Below are positions 33,909-44,452 of a DNA stretch of 64,000 bases, piece after piece. This stretch comes from Chrysopilus asiliformis. Lineage: Eukaryota; Arthropoda; Insecta; Diptera; Rhagionidae. Every line of letters begins with the position of its first letter. Positions within the stretch are counted from its first letter, which is position 1. The stretch covers positions 48,253,032 to 48,317,031 of the forward strand of contig OZ035963.1 in assembly GCA_964034945.1 (NCBI GenBank), read 5' to 3'. The translations under genes were made by a program, and so were the position numbers. Below the pieces are notes generated by a model. It was given only the letters and a program-made list of their open reading frames with translations. It did no database searches and was not told the DNA's origin.

Positions 33909-34145
33909 AAAATATTCTTTAAAAACACTAGAAAAAGTTACGGACGTAAATTTAAATGAATCTGACAAAAGAAGCGTCAAATTTATATCAAAAAATGGTG
34001 AAAAAAATTAAGAAAAATTCTGGAATTAAAAAAAAGTATATCTTGAAGAAAAAGCCAACAAAAAAGCGGTCAACAAAAAATTTAAAAAAAAAATCTGACT
34101 AAAAAATTGCACAAAAAAAAGCTGACTAAAAAATTGCATAAACAA

Positions 34146-34247
34146 TTTTGGACGCTGTATATCAGAAATAAAAGCGAGATAAATATTTATTTTATTTTAC
34201 TTTTTATGCTTTATCTCGCTTTTATTTCTGGTACATAGCGCCCAAAA
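34146..34247. repeat. inverted repeat, about 38-bp arms
   Basis: TTTTGGACGCTGTATATCAG... at 34146-34183 pairs with ...GTACATAGCGCCCAAAATA at 34209-34247 with two or three mismatches. CAGAAATAAAAGCGAGATAA is in the perfect part of the stem, and the loop is about 25 bases of AT. Confidence 0.85.
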
Positions 34248-34369
34248 TATATTGTTTTCTTGTTAGTTTTTTTTTTTTTATTTTTTTCCTTTTTTTATTC
34301 TTTTTAATTATTTCGTATTTGTTTAGTACCTATGATTAAAAATCCAAAATGAAAAAAATAATTACATTA

Positions 34370-34540
34370 TCCTAACAGGACTTTCCGTTATCTTTACAGA
34401 CTTTTTAATGTCAGAACCGGATTCAGTGACCCAAAAACCCCCAGAATAGATTTTTTTTGTCCGGAAAATTTGAGGAAAAGGATAATCACGTTATCCTTAC
34501 AAGACTTCCCCTTATCCTTACAAGGATTAAGTAGAGAAAA
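34370..34540. repeat. dispersed repeat with AGGACTTTCCGTTATC words
   Basis: Contains inverted versions of the words at 9160-9300 (AACAGGACTTTCCGTTATC, CAGTGACCCAAAAACCCCC, GGATAATCACGTTATCC). Probably the same old dispersed family. Confidence 0.6.
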
Positions 34541-35602
34541 TATTGTATTGTCATCGGAATTATGTATATGTGCAAAATTTTAAGCCAATCGGATAAGTGG
34601 AAGTGGTCAATCGGATAAGTGGAAAATTGGATTGCAAGATTTGACCCCTACAGACAGAGAAAGAGACAGAGAAACAGACAGACAGACACAAAGGCAAGCT
34701 AATTAAAAGCTTTTAAAAAGAAATACTAAACATTGGGAATTGACGTTAAAATTTATCTATTACTCGAAATTTATCTTAAATATCTTTGCAATCTTCTACA
34801 AATAAAATCATTACTGCGGTATATAAACAATAAAAACCTTGCAATATGGCAACACTTTTTATATCCTTTTTTCAATACTCGATATCGTTAAGAGTCGATG
34901 CGTTCCGATCCGGCGCCATCCGATTTTATGTCTTATGTTGCCTAGACGACAAATTGTGCACAATCGTTCCATCGTCGTCCTTTTACTATACACCTTCGCC
35001 TAATAAAGTTATATCCCAGAGGAAAGTTTACTTGATAGAATTTTTTTTTAAATAAATTGAAGCTTTAGGTATTGAGGTCCTTTTTTTACTCGATTGTCGA
35101 TTACGATTCTTTTCTGCTTTTCTTAAATCTCGTTTTATTTTTTTTTTAAACTTTATTTTTTCCTTACTTCAGCGAGAATTTTTGGAGCATGGGGTGATTT
35201 ATCCACTTGAGACCAACAGTTTGGGCATATAGAGTGTATTCGCTCTCCGTAGATATCCAGTGATGCGCAACACATCTTTCCCTTCTCATTCTATTACTTT
35301 TAGCCTCTGATTCTATTTTCCCTTGTCGTACTCGAAAGCTTCTTTGGATGCTCGTTCTGTTCGAATGCAATATAGATGGAAAGTTCGATGCAACTGTCTT
35401 TTTATGTTGAATCAATATGTTCGATCGAACATAACAATTGTAGTTATTATGATTTGAGCTGAACATCATCGGAAAAAACATTTTAAAACTCTTTTTTTTA
35501 ATGAAAGCTCAACGTTTTTACATTTTTTTTTTCAAACTCTTTCCTGAAAATGCACAACAAATTAAACTAATTTTGATTAAAAAATTTAGATACAGCCCCA
35601 TC
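34541..35602. other. no gene recognised
   Basis: A short CAGACAGACAGACAC stretch lies near 34675. Otherwise AT-rich with only short frames. Confidence 0.45.
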
Positions 35603-35945
35603 CAGGGATGGCCCCAATTTGCCTTAGGAGGGAAGTAGATTGGACCAAAAATAGTAGTAGATTGATACTAATAGTAGCAGATTTTCAAAAAAAAAAACCT
35701 TTTCTACCTATGCCGATATACCAATTTGTATAACTAAAGCTTTATCATTCATAATACCAACATCGTTAGAAGCTTTTTAGAAGCTTCGTTAGAAGCTTTT
35801 TACATTTAACATGTATAATACAATTTTTTGGTTGATTCATGTATTTTGCAAAAAATAGTAGTAGATATGATTTACTACGCACTAAAGCTTTTGAAGGCCA
35901 AAATAGTAGTAGATTTACTACAATTGTAGTAGGGGGACATCGCTG
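35603..35945. mobile_element. hAT MITE (TAGTAGAT family), copy 2
   Basis: Ends CAGGGATGGCCCCAATTTGC and GGGGGACATCGCTG, with perfect 8-bp duplications GCCCCATC at 35595-35602 and 35946-35953. It is the inverted, shorter relative of 29136-29527, sharing the CTTTTCTACCTATGCCGATA segment. Non-autonomous. Confidence 0.95.
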
Positions 35946-35953
35946 GCCCCATC

Positions 35954-37478
35954 ATAAAAAATACTGTATAGCAAAAAAAAATACAGAAAATTTAAATAGA
36001 CTCTGATATGATATAGCAAGGAATTTAATAACAAGATTACATGAATTGTATAAATTACTTCAAAATCCTATAAATTTAAAAATACGAAAAAAATCGAATA
36101 ACGTTCCTAATAAGATGACTTTTAAAAAATTTCAAAAAGCTGAGATGATTTTTTTGAAGTCGCAGACTTTCCAACTATGCGGCGATATTGGTATTGTAGA
36201 CGACGCTGATGATGGCGATGACTTATGCTGTTCTTCGAAGGACTTTGTCTCAAAATTCAATAGCAATTAAATATGACAACTTGACAGCAACATCGCATAT
36301 GACAGCAATAATAACAACAACAAAAGCAACTAAAGGGAAAAAAAACACCGCCACCAACTCCACTAGCAAAGATTGTCGTGTTCCACCAATACCGCTGAAT
36401 TTTCATTCCCTACGCTTGAAAATACTGTTTTGCAGTGAAATTGTAAAACATCCCGTTGATGAAACGTAGGGATTTGCTGGTAAGGACATTGACAATGGAC
36501 CGCCGCGCATACACTGGCTCGACTCTAAGAGTCTGGAATCAAGTGGAGTAGGGATTTATTTTGTTGTGTCTCGATTTTCAGAAATACCATCCTCTCTATA
36601 TCCTCGCATCTACTCACAGTATTTGACAACAATAATTTAACATAAGGCACAACAGACAGTCGTTTGAATACTTGAAATTCACCCTCAACCACTTCCGCTT
36701 TTTGTTGAGCTTTTTATTATTGTCCTTTAGAGCATTACTCTTCCTTTTTTTATAAAACAAAAGGAAGTTACTGTAAAACAATGCATATTTTTGCCAGCAG
36801 GACACAGCATTCCAGAAATTATTTTTAAACATAGCTCGAGATAGTTATGATGAAGATGTCTTTGACTCACTGGATTTTTGTCTTGAACCTTTAAAGGTTT
36901 TTTTTCTGTAAAAAAATCAACAAACTATATATAGTCCCCCTGTAGACAGTTTTCAGACTATTTCAAGTTCTTAGAAATAAAAAGGTCAAAAATCTACAAT
37001 TGTGAGGCTAAGCTGCAACGCTCGCGCTCATAAGAAAACGGTGGCCAAGATATTAGTTTTGATCAAAGAGTTTTGGAGGTATTCAAGGATACCAAGAATT
37101 AAAATTATATGAAAAAAAAACCTTCCGACAGCCGCGATAAGAAAGGGGGTTTTTTCCACGAGTGCATGAAGGGATGAACATGAAGGGATAGTATAAAACA
37201 AGTTTTTGAATATCTCGCATCATTTTAAGAAAGTTGCAGAGAAATGCTTGATTTTTGTTGTCGAATCAAGGGCCAAAGGGGGCAAAGGGAACGAAATAAA
37301 ATAGCCAAGTATTTGTCGTCAAAATTAATTTGTGATTTAATCGTAAAAAAAATTTTTGTTGGTGTTTATAACATATTTTTGATAATTTGCCTTTATTTTT
37401 GTTTATTCAAAATTTTGGTTACATAAAACGCTCAATAGATGGTGCTGGAGTTAACCTGTTTATAACATTTTATTTGGA
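35954..37478. other. no gene recognised
   Basis: Short frames and AT-rich DNA. One stretch near 36190-36230 is rich in GATGATGGCGATGAC-type triplets but has no matching family. Confidence 0.45.
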
Positions 37479-38493
37479 ACTAGCTTGCATACCCGTCGTT
37501 GCCGGGTTAAGTTTTTTCAATTTTTTTGTGGTCTATATTGGACCTAAACTTCAGGCCAATCGGTTCGGTAGTTTCCCCGCGAAAGGGTAACATAGAGGGA
37601 AAACCAAGTTTCGAAATTACTTTACCCCCTCCCCTTACTCCCCCATCTCTCGGACTACTTTTCCGTATGACTATGTTGGAACCAGAACTACCACTGACAC
37701 TCATGCCAAATTTCAAGTCAATCGGTTCAGCCGTTTTTGCGTTAAAGAGGAACAGACAGACAGACAGATAGACAGACAGACACCAACACATTTTTATATC
37801 TGTGGTCACAAGTTATAAGGGCTTAAGTCGAATTTCTTGATTTTTCAGGAGAAGCATTTTAATATTTATGAAACTTTAACTGTCGGTGGCAAAAGGGTAT
37901 CAAACCGAATTTAAAAATCTATAACTACAAAATATTATGAAAAGTAAGCTTTTTACGATTGGTTTAATCTGGTTTATTCAAACTTAATATTCTCAGATAA
38001 ATTAAGGATTATTTTACTTTAGCCACTCTTTCAAAACTTTTTCATATCTTAAAAATGGCTACAATCAATGGCTAAAGTCAAGTTAAGCCCAAGTTAAAAA
38101 CCTACACCCCGATTTGAAAAAGAGGCCAAAACAGACTTTAGCCTGCTCGTTTGGGAAAAGTTAAAAACGAAGAATGAAGTAACTCGACTTAAGCCACTAT
38201 TCCACGTGCAAAAACGATCAAATTAATGCAGCTTCGCGCCCATAAGAGTGGATTAAGTCTATACAAAAATATATGGCATCTGACTTTAGCCGTTCTTTCA
38301 AATGCAACTTGGAATTTTTTTGACTTTAGCCGTTTGGTGTAGTAGCCTATAACGGTCAAAAATGGTCGTAGAAACTAACGGGTTAGTGCAACTAAGAGCA
38401 TTTTGAAAGGAGAACACGATTTTGTAAAAACATTGAAAACGGCTAAAGTCGAGTTAAGCCCTTATAACTTGTGACCACAGAATATTAGTATGA
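37479..38493 (-). mobile_element. non-autonomous Helitron split by a TIR element
   Basis: On the minus strand it starts TCATACTAATATT (ending at 38493 on the plus strand) after A, and ends in the hairpin ACCCGGCAACGACGGGT, seven bases, CTAGT at 37479-37483 before T. The Helitron body (37479-37799) is separated from its first 13 bases (38481-38493) by a 681-bp insertion. Without it the Helitron is about 334 bp, the one-module form. Confidence 0.92.
37800..38480. mobile_element. unclassified TIR element inside the Helitron
   Basis: Perfect 27-bp inverted ends starting CTGTGGTCACAAGTTATAAG, then one mismatch and TCGA. ATAT occurs on both sides (37796-37799, 38482-38485), but the AT-rich target makes the duplication uncertain. 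The interior holds at least seven copies of GGCTAAAGTCGAGTTAAGCC-like motifs in both orientations (38022, 38056-38086, 38149, 38195, 38282, 38323, 38438-38463). No transposase frame. Confidence 0.88.
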
Positions 38494-40914
38494 TTAGAAT
38501 TGTGACCTGCCGTATAGGGGGTTTTGAAAAAAAGCATTTCCCTTACAGGACCTTCGAAAAAAAAAATTAAAATTTGATCACTAGATCCGTCATGAGAAAC
38601 TTTAAAAACTCCTATTGGTAAATTTTCCCAGATAAAGTAGGAAAACTATATTTACGCTATACTCGCAGGACCTCTTGTGGCATTCCCATCTCTTTTTAAT
38701 TGCATTCTAATTGCACTATCTAATAGTAAAAACCTAAAGAGCATCACTTCAGCGAGTAAGGCGATAGCTGGTGAGGGGTTAAAGGGGCCGGAGAGGGTAG
38801 ATTTACTTAGAAAGAACTTAGAAAGAATATTGTCTAAGGCCCGACCTATGCAATGGTGAAAATCGGATCAAAATTGCCTCAGTGATTTAGTATTGATTTA
38901 TTGATAGTAGTGATTTAGTACCCAGGAGAGATACATGACGTGCAAATAAAGTGGATAGTGGCTTTTTAATGCCAGATGCTTTCCTGAGAAATCCTTTTTC
39001 CAACATAAAAAACCGCACCCCGATCCATCGAACGGTTCAAAAGTTCGGTCGGAGGAGAGTGGGAAGGAGAGTTCGGAAGGAGAGTGGGAGATCAATAGAA
39101 AACAGCCTATGTTTTGTTATGTAAGTAACTCTATTCGTGTGTAAAATTTTATCAAAATCGGTTAAACCGTTTTGGAATAGTGCTAAAACAAAAATTCCGA
39201 CAGACATCTTAAAACAAATAATAAAATTTATAAACGTTCATTGTATAGGTATCAAAATAATTGAAGGAATCCATTAAACTACCAACAGCGTCCGCCCCCC
39301 CCCCCCCCCTCCCCCCTCTGGAATTATCCACGAATATATGCTGCAATTTTTTTTATCAATCAAAAAATTAAATTGCTGTGATTTACATAAATTAATTAAA
39401 TTAATTGGAAGCAACCAAAAATTCAATAATTTTCATCATTTAAAAGAAAATTATTGAATGAATAGATTGATGGGAACAATGGTGTATCTTTTCTGCCAAT
39501 ACTGCGGATGATGGGAATATATAAGAAATATCTAAAATACAATGGAATGGATTATTGATTATTGCTAAGTCGTGACCGAATACAATATAATCGGGTCAAA
39601 GAGATCAATGAAATTTAAATTTAAATTAATTGTGTGGGCCGAAATTATCTTTGAGTGGAACCAAACCGAGACGGAAATCAATTTAAAAATTTCGATCCCA
39701 TTTTTTTCTTCTTTCCCTTTACCTGAACAATTTAATATTTTAATGGGAAATTGGTTCTACTTTTGTTGATTTTTCTTTTAAGCCCAATTGATTTTGGTTG
39801 GATTTTTGTAATGAATAACACCAATGAATTTTCCAATAATTCAATTACGCATGGAGTCGCGCTTATCTTCTGAACCTTGATAATTGTTCAATTAAAGAGA
39901 TTTCCAAAAAAAATTAACAAAACACTGATGATATTTAAAATTAGTTCCTCATTACCTTAAAGACGATCCAAAGAGGGAAACTGAATTCATTCTTCCATTG
40001 ATTCATTCATTCGGTCGCTGAAATCCACCTACGCTGTCTGGATGCACTTCTTGACGTTTCGTTAATAAACACGAATTGAGGATCGCACAATTATGAAATT
40101 TATGATCCATTGAAATTTCATGCATCAAAAGTACAACCCCTTCGTCCCTCTGAATCAACAAGAATAATTTCTTCGTTTTGATCAGCCATTCATTCTCATG
40201 AATTTGGACAACATCGGAGTGCAGCAAGTTCATTAAGCGAGCGAACAGCTTCAGGATTTTGCCCACAACACCCAAAAAATTGAATAATTTCGCCGACTAA
40301 ACCTATTTTTATCCGACATTTTAAAAAATCCAACCGAACAATCGCAATTGAATGCAAAAAACGGAGACAACAATAAAAAATGGGCACGATCACCGTAATC
40401 ATCGTCATGATCAGACGACAACGATCTTCGTGAATTCTGTAGGTTGATCACAAGGTAACAAGTATATCCCTAAACACTTCAAAGGCACCTCAAATACCTT
40501 CTGATATACCATAAATAATATTTTCCAATCATTCATTAGTTTTGCCCCTCCATTAATGAATGATCTTCGAATGGTTTCACGATCCTCAAACGATCGTCAG
40601 TTCCTCAAATTCCAATTACGTCTTGACAACTCATTCATGATCACTTCATTCATATGTAGAAAAAATCGTTTCCCCCTATTAAAATACTCGTTTTCCATTC
40701 ATACGTTTCGAATGTACGGAGGAATATTGTACAGGAATTCAGTTCGTGCACAGAGGGAAAATCTACTCCTCCTAACAGTGATTTTTCATTGCTATGAATG
40801 GAATTCAATCCAAATAACAAAAATTCTAGAGTTTTATGCAGTAACAATGTCACGATTCGTTCTAGCATAACCTAAAAACAAATAATTCCCATATGGTTTG
40901 TTAACTATAAATTT

Positions 40915-40918
<4 letters not shown>
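38494..40918. other. no gene recognised; C-tract and AT-rich unique DNA
   Basis: A run of 15 C lies at 39295-39309. From 39350 to 40650 the DNA is rich in TTAATTAA, TTGATTG and GATC words and free of recognised repeats, similar to 10.7-16.7 kb. A GAAAGAACTTAGAAAGAA patch occurs near 38810. No convincing exon. Confidence 0.35.
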
Positions 40919-40948
<30 letters not shown>

Positions 40949-41049
40949 CTCTCGCTCTCTCGCTCTCTCGCTCTCTCGCTCTCTCACTCTTCTCTCTCTC
41001 TCTCCCTCTCTCTCTCTCTCTTTCTCTCTCTTCCTCTCTCTCTCTCTCC

Positions 41050-41086
<37 letters not shown>

Positions 41087-41213
41087 CCCCTCTCTCTCTC
41101 TTCCTCTCTCTCTCTCTTCCTTTCTCTCTCTCTCTTCCTCTCTCTCTCTTCCTCTCTATCTCTTCCTCTCTCTCTCTTCCTCTCTATCTCTTCCTCTCTC
41201 TCTCTTTTTCTCT
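40919..41213. repeat. CT/GA microsatellite, about 295 bp
   Basis: Long CT array with interruptions (CTCG near 40945-40985, TTCC and CCC further on). The minus-strand frame reads as alternating Arg/Glu and the plus-strand frame as Ser/Leu, both artefacts. The array abuts a LINE fragment, and GA repeats may have grown from that element's 3' tail. Confidence 0.97.
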
Positions 41214-41343
41214 TGGCCTTCGGCAATGTTTCTCGCCAGAGGACCCTGTCGCGTGCCGATGTCCTCCAGTTTGCATCCCAATTCTCCTCGCTGTTTTGGT
41301 CAACTCCGTCTTGCCATCTGAGGTTGGGTGATAAATTTTGATC
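41211..41343 (-). pseudogene. LINE reverse-transcriptase C-terminal fragment
   Basis: The minus-strand translation contains LRWQDGV, a gap, then NWRTSARDRVLWRETL and PKAK. The pattern RW-DGV ... NW--(S/A)(A/Q)DR--WR-----AK is the familiar C-terminal end of many insect non-LTR retrotransposon polyproteins. Only about 44 codons remain; everything upstream is missing. It is GC-richer than its surroundings and continues straight into the GA microsatellite. It may have been the source of mobilising enzyme for SINEs only if a complete relative exists elsewhere. Confidence 0.75.
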
Positions 41344-43015
41344 GGAACACTAAAAACAAGCTGGTATGTAAGGGTTTGTGCCTAAAATACGTCATGGAAA
41401 TTTTCGGCTTCTCGAATTCCGGTTCCCTCTCATTTTACTTTTTCGTAATTTTTTGCACGGGATTTAAAATCTCGATCACGAAAATGTGTATTTTATAGGT
41501 CAGCTCCTTGTACTTTTCAAATTCTGGAACTGATCTTCTTCGGCCAAATTTCTTTCAAGTTCGGTAGCTGGATGACTATATGTAAGGCTATTATCCTACT
41601 GCTGGTTCTTAAGGAAATTAACCTAAATATTCTTATTTTGTGCCAAAAATTCAATTCACATAAACAACCCTTCAATATAAATATTCCAACGAATATTTAA
41701 CCGATCTACTCGAAGGAATTTCATTTCCTGTCAAAGATCACCCAAAAAATAAAATGATATTGAAAGGAGGAAAAAAAATTCAAGCCTTCAGAACAGTTTA
41801 TTTCGTTCCGGCTTGTTCCGGATATCACTATAGGGATAAAAATTCAAACGTTAGCAACTCCAGCATTTATACAGCTTTAAACTACGAGAGTAACAGACGA
41901 AACTGATGCTTTTGGTGCCATTTGTGTTTTATACTATAAAAATCGCTGGCATAAAACCAACATAACTACATGGCATTTCAACGGCCAAACATAAATGAAA
42001 TATTCGAAGAAAAAAAAATTTGTTATTGAACTAAACGACGACGATCCCGAAATAAAAGAATTGAAATTCAATAATGCGCGTAGGTTGCTTGAAAAGAAAA
42101 GTCTTTATAAATTGAATGGTCTTTGGTACTTTTTATGTTTTAATACGGAATACGTGAGCGACCAGATTATGCTTTATGTGTTAATTTGCATTTAGCTGTC
42201 ATTTAAAACAGCGTATATATCGTGCACACAAATATTAGACATTCATTCAATCAACATTGAAAATTGAATAAACACTTTTCCACAATTCTATATTATACCA
42301 TGGTCTTTAATCGAACGATTTTTCTTGTTTTATTTTAATTTGACAGCTTTGAAACAGAAAATTCGTTGATAGGTTCCGTTCAAATTAAAAAGGGATTAAA
42401 ATTAAAGTTTTATGCATGGTTTTCTTTTACTAATGAAATGACTCCGGCTTTAGTGACATTTTCAAATAACAAAATTGTCAGATTGACATTCCTATTATTT
42501 TAAAATGTCACTGGAAATTATCATTTTCCTAAATTTGGAAAATACAGGGAAAATATTTTTGGTGTTTAACCATTGAACCATTTCTGATTCATGGTTTTCT
42601 CGACCTTCATAGGGAAAATGTTTTAGCATTATTAATTAATTTGTAAACAGGACTGTGACTAGGCATGGCAATTTTGTAAAAAAAAAATCCCCTGACAAGT
42701 TCATATATATTAATAACGTTTGCATTATTTTGGAACATCATAAAGGGGAAAGTAATGTTACTTTTGATTTTCGGGGATTTTTTTGACCTTGACATGAAAG
42801 AAAATTTTCCTGCGGCACATTTTTTTGTAAGGTTTCTACCTACGATGATTCTGTTCGGCACAAATTTTACCAGCGCCGCATTTTTTCTGTGATTTTGCTC
42901 CGTAAAATATGTTTCAATTTCAAAAAATGATAATTTGAAATTTCCGTTCTTTCGGAAATTTCTAAAATCTAGATTTTCACGCTAGCTCTCTACTTTCCCC
43001 GAATATATGCAAATC
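41344..43015. other. no gene recognised
   Basis: AT-rich with short frames. No TIR pair or tandem array found. Confidence 0.45.
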
Positions 43016-43157
43016 ACTGGGTGCATTCAGCGACCCGAGCCGCTCTGAAGCGGCTCAGTATGTGTCAAAAAACCGCTCATCTGAGCCGCTCAGTGTTTAC
43101 TGAATGCATCGCTAATGAGCCTCGCACATAATACTGTCAAAATATTTGAGGTTATAG

Positions 43158-43465
43158 CAGAGAACAAATAATCTAGAGAATAATTTCTTAGAACAAATTT
43201 TTAGAGAAAATTTTTCCACTGTGAGATGAAGCAAGAGGATCCGATGTAACACGGAAAAAATTATCCATTCGATTCGTCCATCTTATTGAATAGATACGAC
43301 GAAAATGATTAGAAAATGTTCTCTCTGCTTCGTGCTCCCTAGTCTAAAAGTAATTAACTTTTAGACCGTAGCTAGTGAATGATAGGGACATTTTTCCCCC
43401 CTTCGAAGGGGAAATTTGTCAAAAATTTGTTCTAAGAAATTATTCTCTAGATTATTTGTTCTCTG
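43158..43465. mobile_element. 308-bp TIR element nested in the Harbinger-like element
   Basis: About 45-bp inverted ends (CAGAGAACAAATAATCTAGA and onward), near perfect. Flanks GTTATAG at 43151-43157 and 43466-43472 match over 7 bases; an alternative boundary gives a 9-bp GGTTATAG(C/T) duplication. That length would suit hAT, Merlin or MULE; undecided. Non-coding. Confidence 0.85.
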
Positions 43466-43478
43466 GTTATAGTGAAAG

Positions 43479-43691
43479 ATGGAGCGAGATATAATTATTT
43501 CCACAATATTCGGTATTTGCGCGTCAGATATGTTAAATTTGGAGCCCATCGAAATGTTGGTTGACGGATGTAATACTCCTTTTGAAGTAACCTCAATTCG
43601 AAGTTCGAAGCCTGAAAGAAACCGGCATTTTTCATCGAGGAGAAGAGTGCTTTCTTTGGACCATTTAAAAGCTTCGCCTAAAATAAATTGA
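43479..43691 (+). CDS. short frame in Harbinger-like element, unrecognised
   Basis: ATG-started, 70 aa, beginning MERDIIISTIFG and ending in a basic region (KPERNRHFSSRRR). It begins just after the nested insertion. Autonomous PIF/Harbinger elements often carry two genes, a DDE transposase and a Myb/SANT-like protein; this could be an internally deleted remnant of one. I see no DDE or Myb motif, so that is conjecture. Confidence 0.3.
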   Translation: MERDIIISTIFGICASDMLNLEPIEMLVDGCNTPFEVTSIRSSKPERNRHFSSRRRVLSLDHLKASPKIN

Positions 43692-43737
43692 AAGAGGTTT
43701 CTTTATTATCATGATATCATATTTGCATTTTTTTTAA

Positions 43738-43893
43738 TTATTTACGCGGTGTAGTATCCGCAACGCAGACTATTTCCTTTCCCGTTTGCTCAGCAAGAAC
43801 TTCCATGAGGCTTTCCATATTATAAATAATACCATTTATTTCCGTCGTCATTTTTACACATAAATTGAGGTTATGGAATTCTTCATTTGACAT
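43738..43893 (-). CDS. short convergent frame in Harbinger-like element, unrecognised
   Basis: 51 codons from ATG (MSNEEFHNLNLC...), with the frame open upstream into the terminal repeat without another ATG. It looks amphipathic and acidic (MESLMEVLAEQTGKE) and ends TTPRK. It converges on the plus-strand frame with a 46-bp AT-rich gap. Unrecognised; possibly the C-terminus of a second element-encoded protein. Confidence 0.3.
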   Translation of the reverse strand: MSNEEFHNLNLCVKMTTEINGIIYNMESLMEVLAEQTGKEIVCVADTTPRK

Positions 43894-44071
43894 TTGCTCA
43901 GCTACTGAGCGGAGTTCTTTTACGCTCAGAAAAAATGTGAGCTGCTCAGTTGAGCCGCTCTGTAGTGATTGCGGTCAGTAACTGAGCACCGTTTTCGCTC
44001 CAGAGCGATGCTGAGCGGCTCAGGTCGCTGAATGCACCCACTGTCTCGTCTTCAAGGTTGAGCGCTTTTAA

Positions 44072-44449
44072 AGCTAGAACCTGAATCGTACGTCGATGCG
44101 TCCGTCATGCGTCCGTCCGGTTGACAGTTTTATGCGGTGACAGTTGGGTACGGTAACGAATCTGGAGTTAACTCATTGTTTTGCACTTCTTCTATTAGTT
44201 TATCGTCGAAACAATTACTTTCAATTTGTTCCATACTTAAATTGCTTAAATCGTAAACAAACTTTTTTGTGAAATGACATTTCCGTGCGTTGCCGCATGT
44301 AAAAGTAGAAAGTCGACCTACTCTATGCGGTTGCCGCATCGGAAAACGTATTATTAGGGGAGTACTCATAGCAGCCCGTTGATTCTACTCGAACTGTCAA
44401 CGTGACGGACGCATGACGGACGCATCGACGTACGATTCAGGTTCTAGCT
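44072..44449. mobile_element. 378-bp element with 46-bp perfect TIRs, TAA duplication
   Basis: The ends begin AGCTAGAACCTGAATCGTAC and match perfectly for 46 bp, with further imperfect pairing to TTGACAG. TAA lies at 44069-44071 and 44450-44452. The TIR itself contains a tandem TGCGTCCGTCA repeat. It contains one minus-strand frame. The 3-bp duplication suggests PIF/Harbinger; the TIR is unlike that of its neighbour only 33 bp away. Confidence 0.9.
44130..44369 (-). CDS. 79-aa frame inside a TIR element, unrecognised
   Basis: ATG start (MSTPLIIRFPMRQPHR...), with two cysteines in TCGNARKCHFTKK and an acidic tail (ESNCFDDKLIEEVQNN). It spans most of the space between the TIRs. The codons look more protein-like than nearby chance frames, but I cannot place it; it may be a remnant of a DNA-binding or transposase protein. 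Confidence 0.3.
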   Translation of the reverse strand: MSTPLIIRFPMRQPHRVGRLSTFTCGNARKCHFTKKFVYDLSNLSMEQIESNCFDDKLIEEVQNNELTPDSLPYPTVTA

Positions 44450-44452
44450 TAA

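Larger units (their letters stand above)
43019..44039. mobile_element. PIF/Harbinger-like element, 1021 bp
   Basis: Ends GGGTGCATTCAGCGACC and inverse, flanked by ACT at 43016-43018 and 44040-44042. GG-start TIRs and a 3-bp duplication suit PIF/Harbinger. The terminal zones are dense in GAGCCGCTC / GAGCGGCTC words. It contains a short plus frame (43479-43691) and a convergent minus frame (43738-43893), and is interrupted by a 308-bp TIR insertion. No intact transposase. Confidence 0.82.

Noticed and set aside
40898..41341. 147-codon Ser/Leu-rich frame and the opposite Arg/Glu-rich frame
   Set aside because: Direct products of a CT/GA microsatellite. Only the last 40-odd codons on the minus strand have meaning, as a LINE fragment.
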